Assembly (NCBI GenBank): GCA_037147175.1 | Contig: JBAWVS010000001.1 | Coordinates: forward strand, 1-43,679 | Length of the DNA: 43,679 nucleotides | Reading direction: 5' to 3' | From: a bacterium | GTDB taxonomy: Bacteria > Cyanobacteriota > Vampirovibrionia > Gastranaerophilales > UBA9971 | Shown here: positions 26,731 to 34,744 of the stretch, one piece after another | Layout: each line of letters starts with the position of its first letter | How positions within the stretch are numbered: the stretch's first letter is position 1 | The notes under the pieces: model-generated | Told to the model about the DNA's origin: nothing | Databases searched by the model: none | Seen by the model: only the letters and a program-made list of their open reading frames with translations | Made by a program: the position numbers and the translations under genes

Positions 26731-27846
26731 ATGGCAAGTATAAGAAAAAGAAATTGGATAAATAAAGACGGCAAAAGGACTTTTTGTTGGATGGTTGACT
26801 TTATAGATAATGAAGGCAACAGAGAAAGCAAGTCAGGCTTTAAAACTAAAGTTGAGGCAGAGGCATACAGAGCAAAAATTGAACATTCTTTAAATACAGG
26901 CAGTTATATAAAAGATAACAAAATACTTTTTGAATCGGCTATGGCTATTTTTATTGAATCCCACATAAATCATTATTGTAAATTTAGTACAGCGGATACT
27001 TATAAAAGTGTAATAAATCAGCATATTTTGCCATTTTTTAAAGGGAAAAAACTTAATGATATTAAGCCAACAACAATTCATAGCTTTATAACCGACAGAA
27101 AAGACCATGAAGCATCTATTTCTAGGATAAATGAAATATTGAAAGTCTTAAAAGTGTTTTTTAATAAGCTTGAAGAATTGGAAATGATTCAGAATAATCC
27201 CGCAAGATGTATTAAAAAACTTAAAGAGGTAAAAAAAGAAATGAAAATTTTATCAAAAGAACAAATAAATATTTTACTTGAAAGCTCTAAAAACACCAAT
27301 CAGCAAGCATATACATTAATATCGACAGCCATTTTTACAGGAATAAGACAAGGCGAGTTACTGGCTTTAACTTGGGAAGATGTAGATTTTACCAATAATA
27401 TTATAAATATTAATAAAACTGTCTATGATGGAATTGTAACAACAACAAAAACAGAAAGTTCCGTTAGAAAAATAACTATGTGCAAAGGCTTAAAGAAAGT
27501 CTTACAAGAATGGAAATTAAGAACTTCAAATGATAATTTAGTTTTCCCTAATAAAAAAGGGAATCACATAGACAAGAAAAACCTTACTGCAAGAATATTT
27601 AAACCTATTTTAAAAAATGCAGAGTTGCCGAATATTCGATGGCATGACCTTAGACATACTTATGCTTCAATCATGATTTCTGAAAGAGCTTCAATGCGTG
27701 TTGTTCAAGAGCAATTAGGTCATAAATCATTTAAAACCACTATGGATACTTATACACACACCTTAGCAAGTGATGCAGAAAAATATATTGAAATTTTAGA
27801 CGGTATAATTACAAAAGAAGATGAAAAAATTTTAGAAGCCGTATAA
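26731..27846 (+). CDS. int: Tyrosine integrase of the tRNA-Pro element
   Basis: The 371-aa product has an N-terminal arm-binding domain (MASIRKRNWINKDGKRTFCW through EAEAYRAKIE, AP2-like), a core-binding SAM-like domain (about 64-165) and the catalytic domain (about 170-355). Catalytic residues are visible: Arg206 in FTGIRQGE, His305 and Arg308 in WHDLRHTYAS, His331 in LGHKSF and nucleophile Tyr341 in MDTYTH. The ATG at 26731 with AAAGAGG 6 bases upstream is chosen over a TTG at 26725. It sits about 230 bases from the right attachment core and is followed by a terminator at 27874-27900. It should recombine the 43 bp tRNA-Pro core. Confidence 0.95.
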   Translation: MASIRKRNWINKDGKRTFCWMVDFIDNEGNRESKSGFKTKVEAEAYRAKIEHSLNTGSYIKDNKILFESAMAIFIESHINHYCKFSTADTYKSVINQHILPFFKGKKLNDIKPTTIHSFITDRKDHEASISRINEILKVLKVFFNKLEELEMIQNNPARCIKKLKEVKKEMKILSKEQINILLESSKNTNQQAYTLISTAIFTGIRQGELLALTWEDVDFTNNIININKTVYDGIVTTTKTESSVRKITMCKGLKKVLQEWKLRTSNDNLVFPNKKGNHIDKKNLTARIFKPILKNAELPNIRWHDLRHTYASIMISERASMRVVQEQLGHKSFKTTMDTYTHTLASDAEKYIEILDGIITKEDEKILEAV

Positions 27847-27873
27847 ATAAAATTATGAATTAATATTTGAAAA

Positions 27874-27900
27874 GCACTCTCAAAAATGAGGGTGTTTTTT
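27874..27900 (+). terminator. Rho-independent terminator of the integrase gene
   Basis: GCACTCTC, a 6-base loop and GAGGGTG form a 7 bp stem with one G-U pair, followed by six T (27895-27900). It lies 27 bases after the integrase stop. Confidence 0.8.
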
Positions 27901-27949
27901 ATATAAAATACTAAAAAATTAATCCTTAAAATTATGAAATTTAAACTCG

Positions 27950-27971
27950 ATGCAACAAAATTGCAACATTG
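27950..27971. repeat. Right arm-type repeat of the tRNA-Pro element
   Basis: ATGCAACAAAA (27950-27960) and TTGCAACATTG (27961-27971) are tandem, and TGCAACAAAATTGCAACA (27951-27968) is identical to the copy at 17989-18006 in the same orientation. It lies about 105 bases inside the right attachment core. Confidence 0.6.
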
Positions 27972-28073
27972 ACTAAAAATAATAATTGATAGAAAATTAA
28001 TGAGAATCGAAAACACTCTTTATTATTGGCTTTATAGATTTAGCAGTTACAAGTTTTTTAAAATGCCAATGAA

Positions 28074-28116
28074 CTTGGGGTGGTAGGGGTCGCAGGTTCA
28101 AATCCTGTCGTTCCGA
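28074..28116 (+). other. Right attachment site (attR): partial tRNA-Pro copy
   Basis: These 43 bases equal the 3' part of tRNA-Pro at 17828-17870, without the 5' half of the gene, so this is not a functional tRNA. It marks the right end of the element and, at the same time, the left edge of the adjoining integrase-bearing region. Confidence 0.92.
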
Positions 28117-28163
28117 GGCTTACAGAGAGGGTTTCGAGGAATCGAACCCTCTTTAATTTTACC

Positions 28164-28183
28164 TCCCGTCTAAATCCCGTCTA
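28164..28183. repeat. Tandem 9 bp direct repeats near second integrase
   Basis: TCCCGTCTA occurs at 28164-28172 and 28175-28183, an 11-base period. Their place between the tRNA-derived core and the second integrase gene suggests integrase or Xis binding sites. Confidence 0.4.
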
Positions 28184-28228
28184 GTTGTCTAATTTGTAAA
28201 CTTGGTAGAAATATATATAGCTCTAACA

Positions 28229-28256
28229 AAAAATGCTCCGATACCGGAGCATTTTT
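28229..28256. terminator. Bidirectional hairpin terminator downstream of second integrase
   Basis: ATGCTCCG and CGGAGCAT form a perfect stem around ATAC, flanked by A-runs on the left and five T on the right, so it can act for either strand. It is 26 bases beyond the stop of the minus-strand integrase. Confidence 0.75.
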
Positions 28257-28281
28257 CAAAGATATTTACTTTGCAATATTC

Positions 28282-29337
28282 TTATTTTACAGCACATAGA
28301 TGACTATTCTGTCCTGTTAAAAGAGTATCCAATGCCTGAATTGCTTGAACTTTTCTTTCAGGAACAGGATGTGAATATCGCATTGTCGTTGCAATATCAG
28401 CGTGTCCAAGAATTTCTTGTACTACAGCAAGGTCAATTCCTGCAAATACCATTTTTGTAGCGGCAGAGTGTCTTAAACAATGAGGAGTTAAATTTTCAAT
28501 ATTTGCTCTTTTGCAAACACGCTTAAAACCCTTTTTAATGTTCTCATATCTATTATTTGTGAAAGGATTTGTAAAGACATAATCTGACTTTTTATTGTTA
28601 TAAAGTTCAATTAATTCATTATAAACTGTGTTGCTCATAGGGATACGTCTCATTTTTCCGCTCTTAGTCTTGTATAAAGTAATAGACTTCTGCTTAAAGT
28701 CAATATTTTCAGACCATTTTAACGATAAACACTCACCTTTTCTCATAGCAGTGTGAAGAAGAACGATAATTATAGATCTTAAATAAACATCTTCCTTAAT
28801 GCAGCTATTTATAAGAGCTTCTTCCTCTTCAGGGAATAAAAACCTTTCAACTTTATTATCCGCTCTCAAAGGTTTTACTTTCTTTGCAGAACAGGGATTA
28901 TCATTTGTCCAGCCATTATCTATAGCTATATTAAACATTTTTGAGATAATAGAAACGTTTCTATTAATTGTAGCATTGGCAATGCCTTTATTTTTTCTAT
29001 AAAGCCTATATTTTTCAATCATAAAAGGAGTTATATCTTTTAATTTCTTTCCTGAAAAGAACTTCTTGATTCCTTCAACAGTATATCTATCATTATGCCA
29101 ACCGATACGGTTAATTTCTCCGTATTTAACAAACACAGTAATTAAATTATCAAAAAACATTTCGCCTTTGCCTTCAGCAAGGTCATATTTGCCTTGTAAG
29201 ATTTGTGCTTTTAAAATAGTTTGTGCTTTTTCAGCATCTTTCATACAAGTCGCTTCTGGAATACTTTTATGATAGGTCTTTCCACGTATCATAAATTTAT
29301 AGAACCAAGTTCCTGCTTTGCTTTGATACACACTCAT
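28282..29337 (-). CDS. Second tyrosine integrase
   Basis: The 351-aa product has an N-terminal arm-binding segment (VYQSKAGTWFYKFMIRGKTY), a core-binding domain (about 60-160) and a catalytic domain. Catalytic residues are Arg199 in TAMRKGE, a beta-hairpin Lys in TKSGKMRR, His286 and Arg289 in PHCLRHSAAT, His312 in LGHADIATT and Tyr321 in RYSHP, all intact. It differs clearly from the integrase at 26731-27846. It points toward the tRNA-derived site, with a terminator after its stop. It probably integrates the adjoining region 3, possibly also at the tRNA-Pro locus. Confidence 0.93.
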   Translation of the reverse strand: MSVYQSKAGTWFYKFMIRGKTYHKSIPEATCMKDAEKAQTILKAQILQGKYDLAEGKGEMFFDNLITVFVKYGEINRIGWHNDRYTVEGIKKFFSGKKLKDITPFMIEKYRLYRKNKGIANATINRNVSIISKMFNIAIDNGWTNDNPCSAKKVKPLRADNKVERFLFPEEEEALINSCIKEDVYLRSIIIVLLHTAMRKGECLSLKWSENIDFKQKSITLYKTKSGKMRRIPMSNTVYNELIELYNNKKSDYVFTNPFTNNRYENIKKGFKRVCKRANIENLTPHCLRHSAATKMVFAGIDLAVVQEILGHADIATTMRYSHPVPERKVQAIQALDTLLTGQNSHLCAVK

Positions 29338-29393
29338 AATAAAACCATCCTCTAACCTCTATCTCCCACAAATTCAAAAACAACTCAAGGCGC

Positions 29394-29627
29394 TTAAATA
29401 AACTCCGCGCCATTTTCCAGCCACAAAAATAATTTACTCTTGACAAATAGGATCTTTCTGCCCAGTTTTATGTAAACTTCTTTTGGAAATCTTTTTCTTT
29501 TGCTGCCACCATTTTTACCTGAGTTGCAAGTATATGAATAAATAGTTTTCTCAGAAATTTGTAAAAATTCCGCTACCTGCTCCACTGAAAGCAACTCTAA
29601 ACTTAGAGCAAAATTGTTAATAGTCAT
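29394..29627 (-). CDS. Excisionase-like HTH_17 protein with second integrase
   Basis: The 77-aa product carries an HTH_17 domain: LLSVEQVAEFLQISEKTIYS, then a Gly/Lys/Arg-rich turn (NSGKNGGSKRKRFPKEV), the strand YIKLGRKILFVKSKLFLWLE and a short tail. The pattern Y-S-Y-x..RFPKEVYIKLGRKILF is that of excisionase/MerR-like proteins. It lies 56 bases upstream of the integrase on the same strand and is therefore a likely xis. Its start overlaps the end of a possible 39-aa gene by 11 bases. Confidence 0.8.
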   Translation of the reverse strand: MTINNFALSLELLSVEQVAEFLQISEKTIYSYTCNSGKNGGSKRKRFPKEVYIKLGRKILFVKSKLFLWLENGAEFI

Positions 29628-29736
29628 TTTTTTGTCCCCGTATCTCTATTTTTACTAACATCTCAGGATGTTTCTGTATAATTCTTTTTATTTTTTTATC
29701 GGTATCAATTTTTTGTTTTATTTCCCAAACATCCAT
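29617..29736 (-). CDS. Possible 39-aa protein overlapping the xis-like gene
   Basis: A frame from ATG at 29736 encodes a charged 39-residue peptide (MDVWEIKQKIDTDKKIKRII...). It stops 11 bases inside the xis-like gene, an arrangement that suggests translational coupling. No clear ribosome-binding site is present and no family is recognised. It could be a small regulator or chance. Confidence 0.35.
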   Translation of the reverse strand: MDVWEIKQKIDTDKKIKRIIQKHPEMLVKIEIRGQKNDY

Positions 29737-29919
29737 AATTTAAAATATAATTTTTGTTCTATTTTCACCGGAGCAATAAAAAGATAAATAAAATCTGTTA
29801 ATTTTCCACATGCCCAGACAGCCTACAGCAAAAGATATACTAATGGGATGATGGAAACTGTGTCCGTATTTCAAAACTTGCCTTAAAATGCCTAAAGTGT
29901 TGTTTTGAAGATTTTGATC

Positions 29920-29950
29920 AAAAAAAACCTATCACAACTTTGTGATAGGT
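29920..29950 (-). terminator. Terminator of the DNA methyltransferase gene
   Basis: ACCTATCACAA and TTGTGATAGGT are perfectly complementary arms of 11 bp separated by 2 bases (29927-29950). On the minus strand the stem is followed by a run of T (A-run at 29920-29927 on the plus strand). It lies about 33 bases after the methyltransferase stop. Confidence 0.85.
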
Positions 29951-29982
29951 ATAAAGAGAAGGTTTAATATTATAAGGTATAG

Positions 29983-30945
29983 TTATACTGCTTTAATTCT
30001 TTTCTCTGCCATTTCGGCGTATTCAGGATTTAGTTCAATTCCAAGCCAGTTAAGGTTAAGCTGTTTTGCAACAAGTCCGGTGGTTCCGCTTCCCATAAAA
30101 GGATCAAGTACAATACCATTTTCAGGACAGCCAGACTTTATAGGTATTTCTATTAATTTTGGGGGATATGTTGCAAAATGAGTTCCGCTAAAGTTTGTTG
30201 TAGGTATATCCCAAACACTACGCATATTTCTTCCTTCCAGCTTCCCTGTTAAAATCTTTTCTTGTATTTTTTCATAGTTTTTTTTATTCAAGCCCTGATA
30301 ATTAGCGCCTTTGTTTTCATTACATCCGCTTTTGCAACGTTTTATTGTAGATTCCTTGAACGGTTCAAGCTGTTGCTCAAAGTAGTATTTTTTATTCTTG
30401 CTAAAGAAAAATAAATATTCAAAATCAACGGTGAATCTGTCTTTAACACTTTGCGGCATACAGTTAGGTTTCTGCCATATTATGACATTTCTTAATATCC
30501 ACCCCCTATTTACCATTTCAATAGCAAACCTGAATGGAATCATAAGTAAACTCTTATCATATATACCTTTTTGAGGTGCTTTTTTAGGAAGGTAACTCAA
30601 ATCATCAGGTAAAATAGAATTTTTTCCTTTACAATGACCTGTGCTGGTTATACCCATGCCGCTTCCACCATAAGTATCGCCCAGATTCACCCAGCAAGTT
30701 CCTGTATCTTTCAATACTCTTTTAGCTTCATCGAAAATATCACATAGATGTGAAACATATTGGTTAAAATCAGGTTCCTGTCCTAATTCTCCTGCCCAAC
30801 CGTCATTCCATAATACAGGATTAGTGCTGTAATCTCTTAATCCCCAGTATGGTGGTGAGGTTACAACACAATCTACATAACTATCAGGAATTTTTCTCAA
30901 AACATTTAAACTATCCCCCATCATAACTTCATTAATAATAGTCAT
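29983..30945 (-). CDS. Orphan type II DNA methyltransferase (SPPY type, beta-class order)
   Basis: The 320-aa product has catalytic motif IV TSPPY at 29-33, in the context TSPPYWGLRDY, and the SAM-binding motif I DPFMGSGTT at 281-289 near the C-terminus. This order (IV before I) defines the beta class. SPPY is usual for N4-cytosine methylases, but related TSPPYWGLRDY enzymes also methylate N6-adenine, so the target base is open. Between the motifs lies a variable target-recognition region rich in Cys, Lys and Asn (about 205-245). No restriction enzyme gene is adjacent, so it probably protects the element from host restriction or regulates gene expression. GGAG lies 9 bases upstream of the ATG. 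Confidence 0.93.
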   Translation of the reverse strand: MTIINEVMMGDSLNVLRKIPDSYVDCVVTSPPYWGLRDYSTNPVLWNDGWAGELGQEPDFNQYVSHLCDIFDEAKRVLKDTGTCWVNLGDTYGGSGMGITSTGHCKGKNSILPDDLSYLPKKAPQKGIYDKSLLMIPFRFAIEMVNRGWILRNVIIWQKPNCMPQSVKDRFTVDFEYLFFFSKNKKYYFEQQLEPFKESTIKRCKSGCNENKGANYQGLNKKNYEKIQEKILTGKLEGRNMRSVWDIPTTNFSGTHFATYPPKLIEIPIKSGCPENGIVLDPFMGSGTTGLVAKQLNLNWLGIELNPEYAEMAEKRIKAV

Positions 30946-31217
30946 TCCTAAATCTCCAAAATTTTATCTATCAACTTTCCTTACGGAACTAAATAAAAAT
31001 TTAATTTTCCGAGAATAAGTTGGTTGATAATGTTTAGAGGTTAGGGGCTTCTCTTATTAACAAGTATTAAATTAAAAAAATGACAATTTTTTGCCGGATG
31101 CGGAAATATATTTTAAAATCAAAAGTTTTCGTGAATTTGCCACAATCACATCTAGCAAACCGTCATTTTCCCCGTATTTTAAAGATTTTTTAATTAAAAT
31201 GGAAAAAATACAGGTAC

Positions 31218-31472
31218 TTATTGACACTCTTGATTAAAATGTTTAAGCAGTTGCAAAGTTAATTCCCGCATTTCCTCTTCAGGGGGCTTTTCTTGCGGAA
31301 ATAAATATTTGTCTATTTTACTTGTTCGGAACAATATTTTTCTACCGAAGCGTATATAGAGATCCTTATGGAATTTGCCAGCCCTAATATACTTGTAAAT
31401 CAAACTTGTAGATACGTTTAATTTTTCAGCAAACTGTTTTACCGATAAAAACTGCTCATTTTCAATTATCAT
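31218..31472 (-). CDS. HTH_17-type small DNA-binding protein
   Basis: The 84-aa product has LSVKQFAEKLNVSTSLIYKY then IRAGKFHKDLYIRFGRKILF and RTSKIDKYLFPQE, the same helix-turn-helix plus wing layout as the xis-like proteins at 29394-29627 and 32708-32884, with an extra helical tail of about 25 residues (EEEMRELTLQLLKHFNQECQ). Its conserved LYIRFGRKILFRTSK segment is shared with those paralogues. It lies in the minus-strand gene run between the methyltransferase and the DUF4373-like gene, 273 bases from the former. Likely a regulator or recombination directionality factor. Confidence 0.75.
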   Translation of the reverse strand: MIIENEQFLSVKQFAEKLNVSTSLIYKYIRAGKFHKDLYIRFGRKILFRTSKIDKYLFPQEKPPEEEMRELTLQLLKHFNQECQ

Positions 31473-31643
31473 AACAAAAACCCTTTCTAGTTATAATAAA
31501 AATCCAATTTTACTTGCGATTACTTTTGTTAAATGGGATAGGATGATGTGAGATATAGTTAATTGAGGATTAAAATTGGAAAAAGGATACAATTATTTTT
31601 ATAAAAAATAAATTAAAACAATTGGCAGCTATAAATTTCTATT

Positions 31644-32675
31644 TTACAGAGGATATAAATTTGCTTCTTTTAAAATATCTATTAAATCGTCTAAATAGTC
31701 AGAAAGATAATTTTCATTAAAATCTTTGGCGGATATAGTATTACTTGTATAATTTTTAGGTGTAATTCTTTTAGATAGTAATACTATATTATCCCCGTCC
31801 TGTTCTATCATTGAATTATCATTCAGGATATAAAATATTTTTTTATAAAGAAAGCTCATTAACAATTTAGGAAAATTATAAGGTGGTTTATATTTTTCTT
31901 CATAAATATTTTTAGATAGGCTATTGATTATATTGGTTGTCATTTTTTTACTTTTAACAATTTCATTGAAATCTTGATATTCTATATCTGTTAACAGGAT
32001 ATTATTATTACACCCATATTCTTTCTTAACAGGGTTTATATTATCTATTTTATTGTCCGTAGGACAAATATGAGATAGAGAATCTGTTTTAGGAGGAGAG
32101 GGAGAGAGATCGTTACTTTCAGAAGAAAGAGCTAATATTATATCAGAGGAAGAGTCCGGCGAATTTAGAGAATCAAGTTGTTCCGAAGGAACAATGTTAT
32201 CTCCTGTACTTTTCTCTAATATAATATTATCTCCTGTAATGTCCTGTTCTGTAATATCCTCTTCTCTAATAGCTTCATTTTGCTCCGGCAAATTTGTAGC
32301 ATTTGCTACATTTTTATTTGCTTTGGCATTACCCCCTTTAGTTCCATTCTCAGAGCGTATGGCGGAAATCTCTTCCTTCTCTTTTAACCTATTTAAGCAA
32401 GCATTTGAAAAATAAAAATCTTCATCATTTTCAAAAAGTTCATAGTTTTCTAAAACTTTAATTAAAAAATCCTGTTTAATTTTTAAGGAAAATGCTGTAC
32501 TTTTAATTTTATTTTTTGGGAGATAGCCTCCTTGCTCATATAAAATTTCAATTATGCACCAAAAAATTCCTAAACCTTTATATCCTAATTCGGAAATCAA
32601 TTCCTGTAGTTTAGGATCATTTCTTGAATAATAATCGTGTGCAAACCACGGTTGTTTAAATTTAGCTCTAGCCAC
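31644..32675 (-). CDS. DUF4373-like phage/plasmid replication-associated protein
   Basis: The 343-aa product opens with a domain typical of DUF4373/Lin1244-type phage proteins: KQPWFAHDYYSRNDPKLQEL, then ISELGYKGLGIFWCIIEILY and a helical segment ending about residue 110. A low-complexity linker follows (about 120-220, rich in Asn, Asp, Glu, Ser and Thr, with repeated EDITEQDITGDNII-style phrases), then a C-terminal mixed domain. Members of this family sit in replication modules of phages and integrative elements and are thought to bind DNA through a winged helix. No ATPase follows. The repeated linker (DNII occurs twice) suggests recent expansion. The ATG at 32675 lies 33 bases below a small HTH gene. 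Confidence 0.75.
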   Translation of the reverse strand: MARAKFKQPWFAHDYYSRNDPKLQELISELGYKGLGIFWCIIEILYEQGGYLPKNKIKSTAFSLKIKQDFLIKVLENYELFENDEDFYFSNACLNRLKEKEEISAIRSENGTKGGNAKANKNVANATNLPEQNEAIREEDITEQDITGDNIILEKSTGDNIVPSEQLDSLNSPDSSSDIILALSSESNDLSPSPPKTDSLSHICPTDNKIDNINPVKKEYGCNNNILLTDIEYQDFNEIVKSKKMTTNIINSLSKNIYEEKYKPPYNFPKLLMSFLYKKIFYILNDNSMIEQDGDNIVLLSKRITPKNYTSNTISAKDFNENYLSDYLDDLIDILKEANLYPL

Positions 32676-32707
32676 TTCTATACGGTCCTTTCTTTATTTT
32701 TTACACC

Positions 32708-32884
32708 TTACCCGGTTATCCAAGCAATTAATTTTGATTTTGAAAATAAAATCTTGCGCTTGCCGACCTTATAGTATAAATCGTCAGGGAATACCCCCCT
32801 GTGAAGCATAACGTAAATGCTATTGGGTGTGCTGCAAATTAACTGTGATACAGTCTTTACTGTAATAAAATCTTGTTCATCCAT
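32708..32884 (-). CDS. 58-aa HTH_17-type protein
   Basis: A 58-residue product (MDEQDFITVKTVSQLICSTP, NSIYVMLHRGVFPDDLYYKV, GKRKILFSKSKLIAWITG) has the excisionase/MerR-like HTH_17 fold: recognition segment PNSIYVMLHRG, then the strand DLYYKVGKRKILFS, which is the element's shared motif. GAGG lies about 8-9 bases upstream of the ATG. It precedes the DUF4373-like gene by 32 bases on the same strand, so the two are probably an operon. It is one of three such paralogues in this region. Confidence 0.75.
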   Translation of the reverse strand: MDEQDFITVKTVSQLICSTPNSIYVMLHRGVFPDDLYYKVGKRKILFSKSKLIAWITG

Positions 32885-32955
32885 AATAAATACCTCATTT
32901 TAAAAATTTGAACTTTAAATTAATTAACCATTCTTTTAATACAATTTAATTATTT

Positions 32956-32998
32956 TTAATTTCTTTTACTTACAAAAAATGTAAGTAAAAGAAATTAA
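32956..32998. repeat. 19 bp perfect inverted repeat
   Basis: TTAATTTCTTTTACTTACA (32956-32974), five A, then its exact reverse complement (32980-32998). It lies between the stop of the 247-aa gene (33023) and the 58-aa HTH gene, so it is either a strong hairpin terminator for the upstream transcript, although without a T-run, or an operator/origin site. Confidence 0.8.
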
Positions 32999-33022
32999 TG
33001 TTATAGACGGCATTTTTATTTC

Positions 33023-33766
33023 TTATGCGAGATATATTTGCTCACCTATATCGGAATAATTTACGATATAAGTTCTATAGCACTTTTTTATAGGAACGTA
33101 TACTAAGCAGCTTTCATACGGACCCGAATTTTTAACTTTAGCAAACTCAATTTTGTATAGACATTCGTCAGACTTAATATAGTCATAAAACGCCAAAATA
33201 TTTTGTTCACGTTGTTTTAAATAGCATATATGCTCATTTAAAAAGTATTTGCATACGTTCCACTTTAATTTTTCATTATAATGCCCATTGTTAGAGGCTT
33301 TCCATTGATTACGAATATCTGTGACCAATTTGCTGGGGTATTCGGTTGCCGCTATTATTTTTGCTTGTAATTCCGCTTCTTCAGATTCAAAAGGTTCAAG
33401 GCTTTTGTAGCATAATTCGTCAATAAATCGATGAATTGCTTCATTTCTAAGGAAGTAATCAAATTTTTCCTTTTGAAAATCTTTTAAATTGCTATCCCAC
33501 ATTGAATTCATAAAGTTGTCTTGTGTTGTGTTATGCAAATGATTCTCATTAAATTTTTGAACTCTTTTAAGTTCATCAATTTTTTTTAGATCTTCATTCA
33601 TTTTAATTTCCCTTTCTTCTTTATATGTATATTTATCTATCAACTCTTTTAGTTTTGGCTTGAAGTATTCAGATGCAGGGTTTATATATTCAGCAAATTC
33701 ATCTGAAATACCATTTTTAGGTATTCTACCCAAAGGAAGTCCTTGTTTTTTTAAGTTTTTTTCCAT
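33023..33766 (-). CDS. Unrecognised soluble protein of element 2 (247 aa)
   Basis: This Lys/Glu-rich, mainly helical product has no signal peptide, membrane helix or catalytic motif that I can name. Its N-terminal part contains EYINPASEYFKPKLKELIDK (about 26-45), a phrase that recurs, diverged, in the broken gene at 34745-34969 and partly in the 129-aa protein at 34350-34739. The middle has FIDELCYKSLEPFESEEAEL and the end is beta-rich (PYESCLVYVPIKKCYRTYIV). It starts 2 bases after the stop of the preceding gene, with GGGAGGA as ribosome-binding site, so it is co-translated with it. Function unknown. Confidence 0.7.
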   Translation of the reverse strand: MEKNLKKQGLPLGRIPKNGISDEFAEYINPASEYFKPKLKELIDKYTYKEEREIKMNEDLKKIDELKRVQKFNENHLHNTTQDNFMNSMWDSNLKDFQKEKFDYFLRNEAIHRFIDELCYKSLEPFESEEAELQAKIIAATEYPSKLVTDIRNQWKASNNGHYNEKLKWNVCKYFLNEHICYLKQREQNILAFYDYIKSDECLYKIEFAKVKNSGPYESCLVYVPIKKCYRTYIVNYSDIGEQIYLA

Positions 33767-33768
33767 AA

Positions 33769-34332
33769 TTAGTCCTCCCTTTCTTCATTTTGAAACAATA
33801 TTTCAGGATAAAACTTTTTAAGATCTTCATTTTGAAAAATTTCTTCGTGCAATGCTCGTTTTAATACACGTACATCCCCACTGTATATAATATACAAGCT
33901 ATATATGCCTGTAATTTCTTCTGCTTCACCCCATGCAGCCCATTTAATATCCATTTTGTCCAATGTTTGCAAAGAATTAAAGATTGGCTCAATGTGATAT
34001 TCTTTTTCACTTTCCATAAAAATTAATTTAAGGCCTGCAGTAGGTATTGGTAGTATTTCCGTGCTCATATATTGAAAAAAGTATTCTTTTTTGCTGTCAA
34101 GCTCAACGTACCTCTCTCCTGTATACGCTTCAGGACCTAAAATAGCCAATCTTGGTGCTGCTACTTTAGTGTCAATGTTGAGAGTGTGTTTTCTTACGTC
34201 CATTGTGTTTCCCTTTCTGATTTTTCCTTTATCTACTTCAACTGTTAAGTTTTTGATAAACTCTTGATAGTTTTTTAAGGTTTCATTTACTTTGTTCTGT
34301 TTTTTCTTTTGAAAGTCTTTTTTAGTTGCCAT
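33769..34332 (-). CDS. Unrecognised protein of element 2 (187 aa)
   Basis: The product has a basic N-terminal helix (MATKKDFQKKKQNKVNETLK), then a predicted mixed alpha/beta region with RLAILGPEAYTGERYVELDS, KEYFFQYMSTEILPIPTAGL and KWAAWGEAEEITGIYSLYII. It ends in an acidic tail (EILFQNEERED). AAAAGGAGAATTTAAAAATG is the start context, very similar to that of the neighbouring 129-aa gene (34350). It has no signal peptide or membrane helix. I do not recognise a family; the operon context with neighbours that share the YI.PAS phrase suggests a single functional module. Confidence 0.65.
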   Translation of the reverse strand: MATKKDFQKKKQNKVNETLKNYQEFIKNLTVEVDKGKIRKGNTMDVRKHTLNIDTKVAAPRLAILGPEAYTGERYVELDSKKEYFFQYMSTEILPIPTAGLKLIFMESEKEYHIEPIFNSLQTLDKMDIKWAAWGEAEEITGIYSLYIIYSGDVRVLKRALHEEIFQNEDLKKFYPEILFQNEERED

Positions 34333-34349
34333 TTTTAAATTCTCCTTTT

Positions 34350-34739
34350 CTATCTTCTTGGTAACAGTTTCTTTTGCTCTAACGTGAGTTCATCACCTAA
34401 TAATGCAGCGACTAAAGTGGAACAATTATCTAATGACACCGGACACATTTCCAATATTGTTTCAACAAAATTAGGGTCATATTCTGATGATGCAGGGTGG
34501 ATGTAGTCCATCATATTGAAATAAAGAATGCGTTCATTAAAAAAATCAATTTTATTTCTTAATGTATTTTTAATTTCAAAAGCCTCATTAAATTGTTTAT
34601 TTTTTTCAATTAAATCAAGTAATTTTGTCGCAAACTCTAATTTTTTAGATAATCTTTCCGTAGTGTTTTCATCTTTATTACTGTCAAGATAATCAAAACT
34701 TATTTCTAATGAGTCTTTCTTTGTATAATTTCTTTTCAT
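34350..34739 (-). CDS. Unrecognised protein of element 2 (129 aa)
   Basis: The product is acidic and helical. The C-terminal half contains MDYIHPASSEYDPNFVETIL (about 77-96), a variant of the EYINPAS phrase of the 247-aa protein, then EMCPVSLDNCSTLVAALLGD and LEQKKLLPRR. GGAG with 9-base spacing supports the ATG at 34739; the ribosome-binding site lies within the decayed gene immediately upstream. It belongs to the minus-strand run that ends near 33023. Function unknown. Confidence 0.65.
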   Translation of the reverse strand: MKRNYTKKDSLEISFDYLDSNKDENTTERLSKKLEFATKLLDLIEKNKQFNEAFEIKNTLRNKIDFFNERILYFNMMDYIHPASSEYDPNFVETILEMCPVSLDNCSTLVAALLGDELTLEQKKLLPRR

Positions 34740-34744
34740 CTTTT

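Noticed and set aside
28074-28116. A second tRNA-Pro gene
   Set aside because: Only the 3' part from the anticodon loop onward is present; the acceptor 5' strand and D-arm are missing, so it is an attachment-site copy.
28124-28153. Possible T-arm of another tRNA (AGAGGGTT...TCGAACCCTCT hairpin)
   Set aside because: The arms form a simple hairpin, but no anticodon arm or acceptor stem can be drawn around it.
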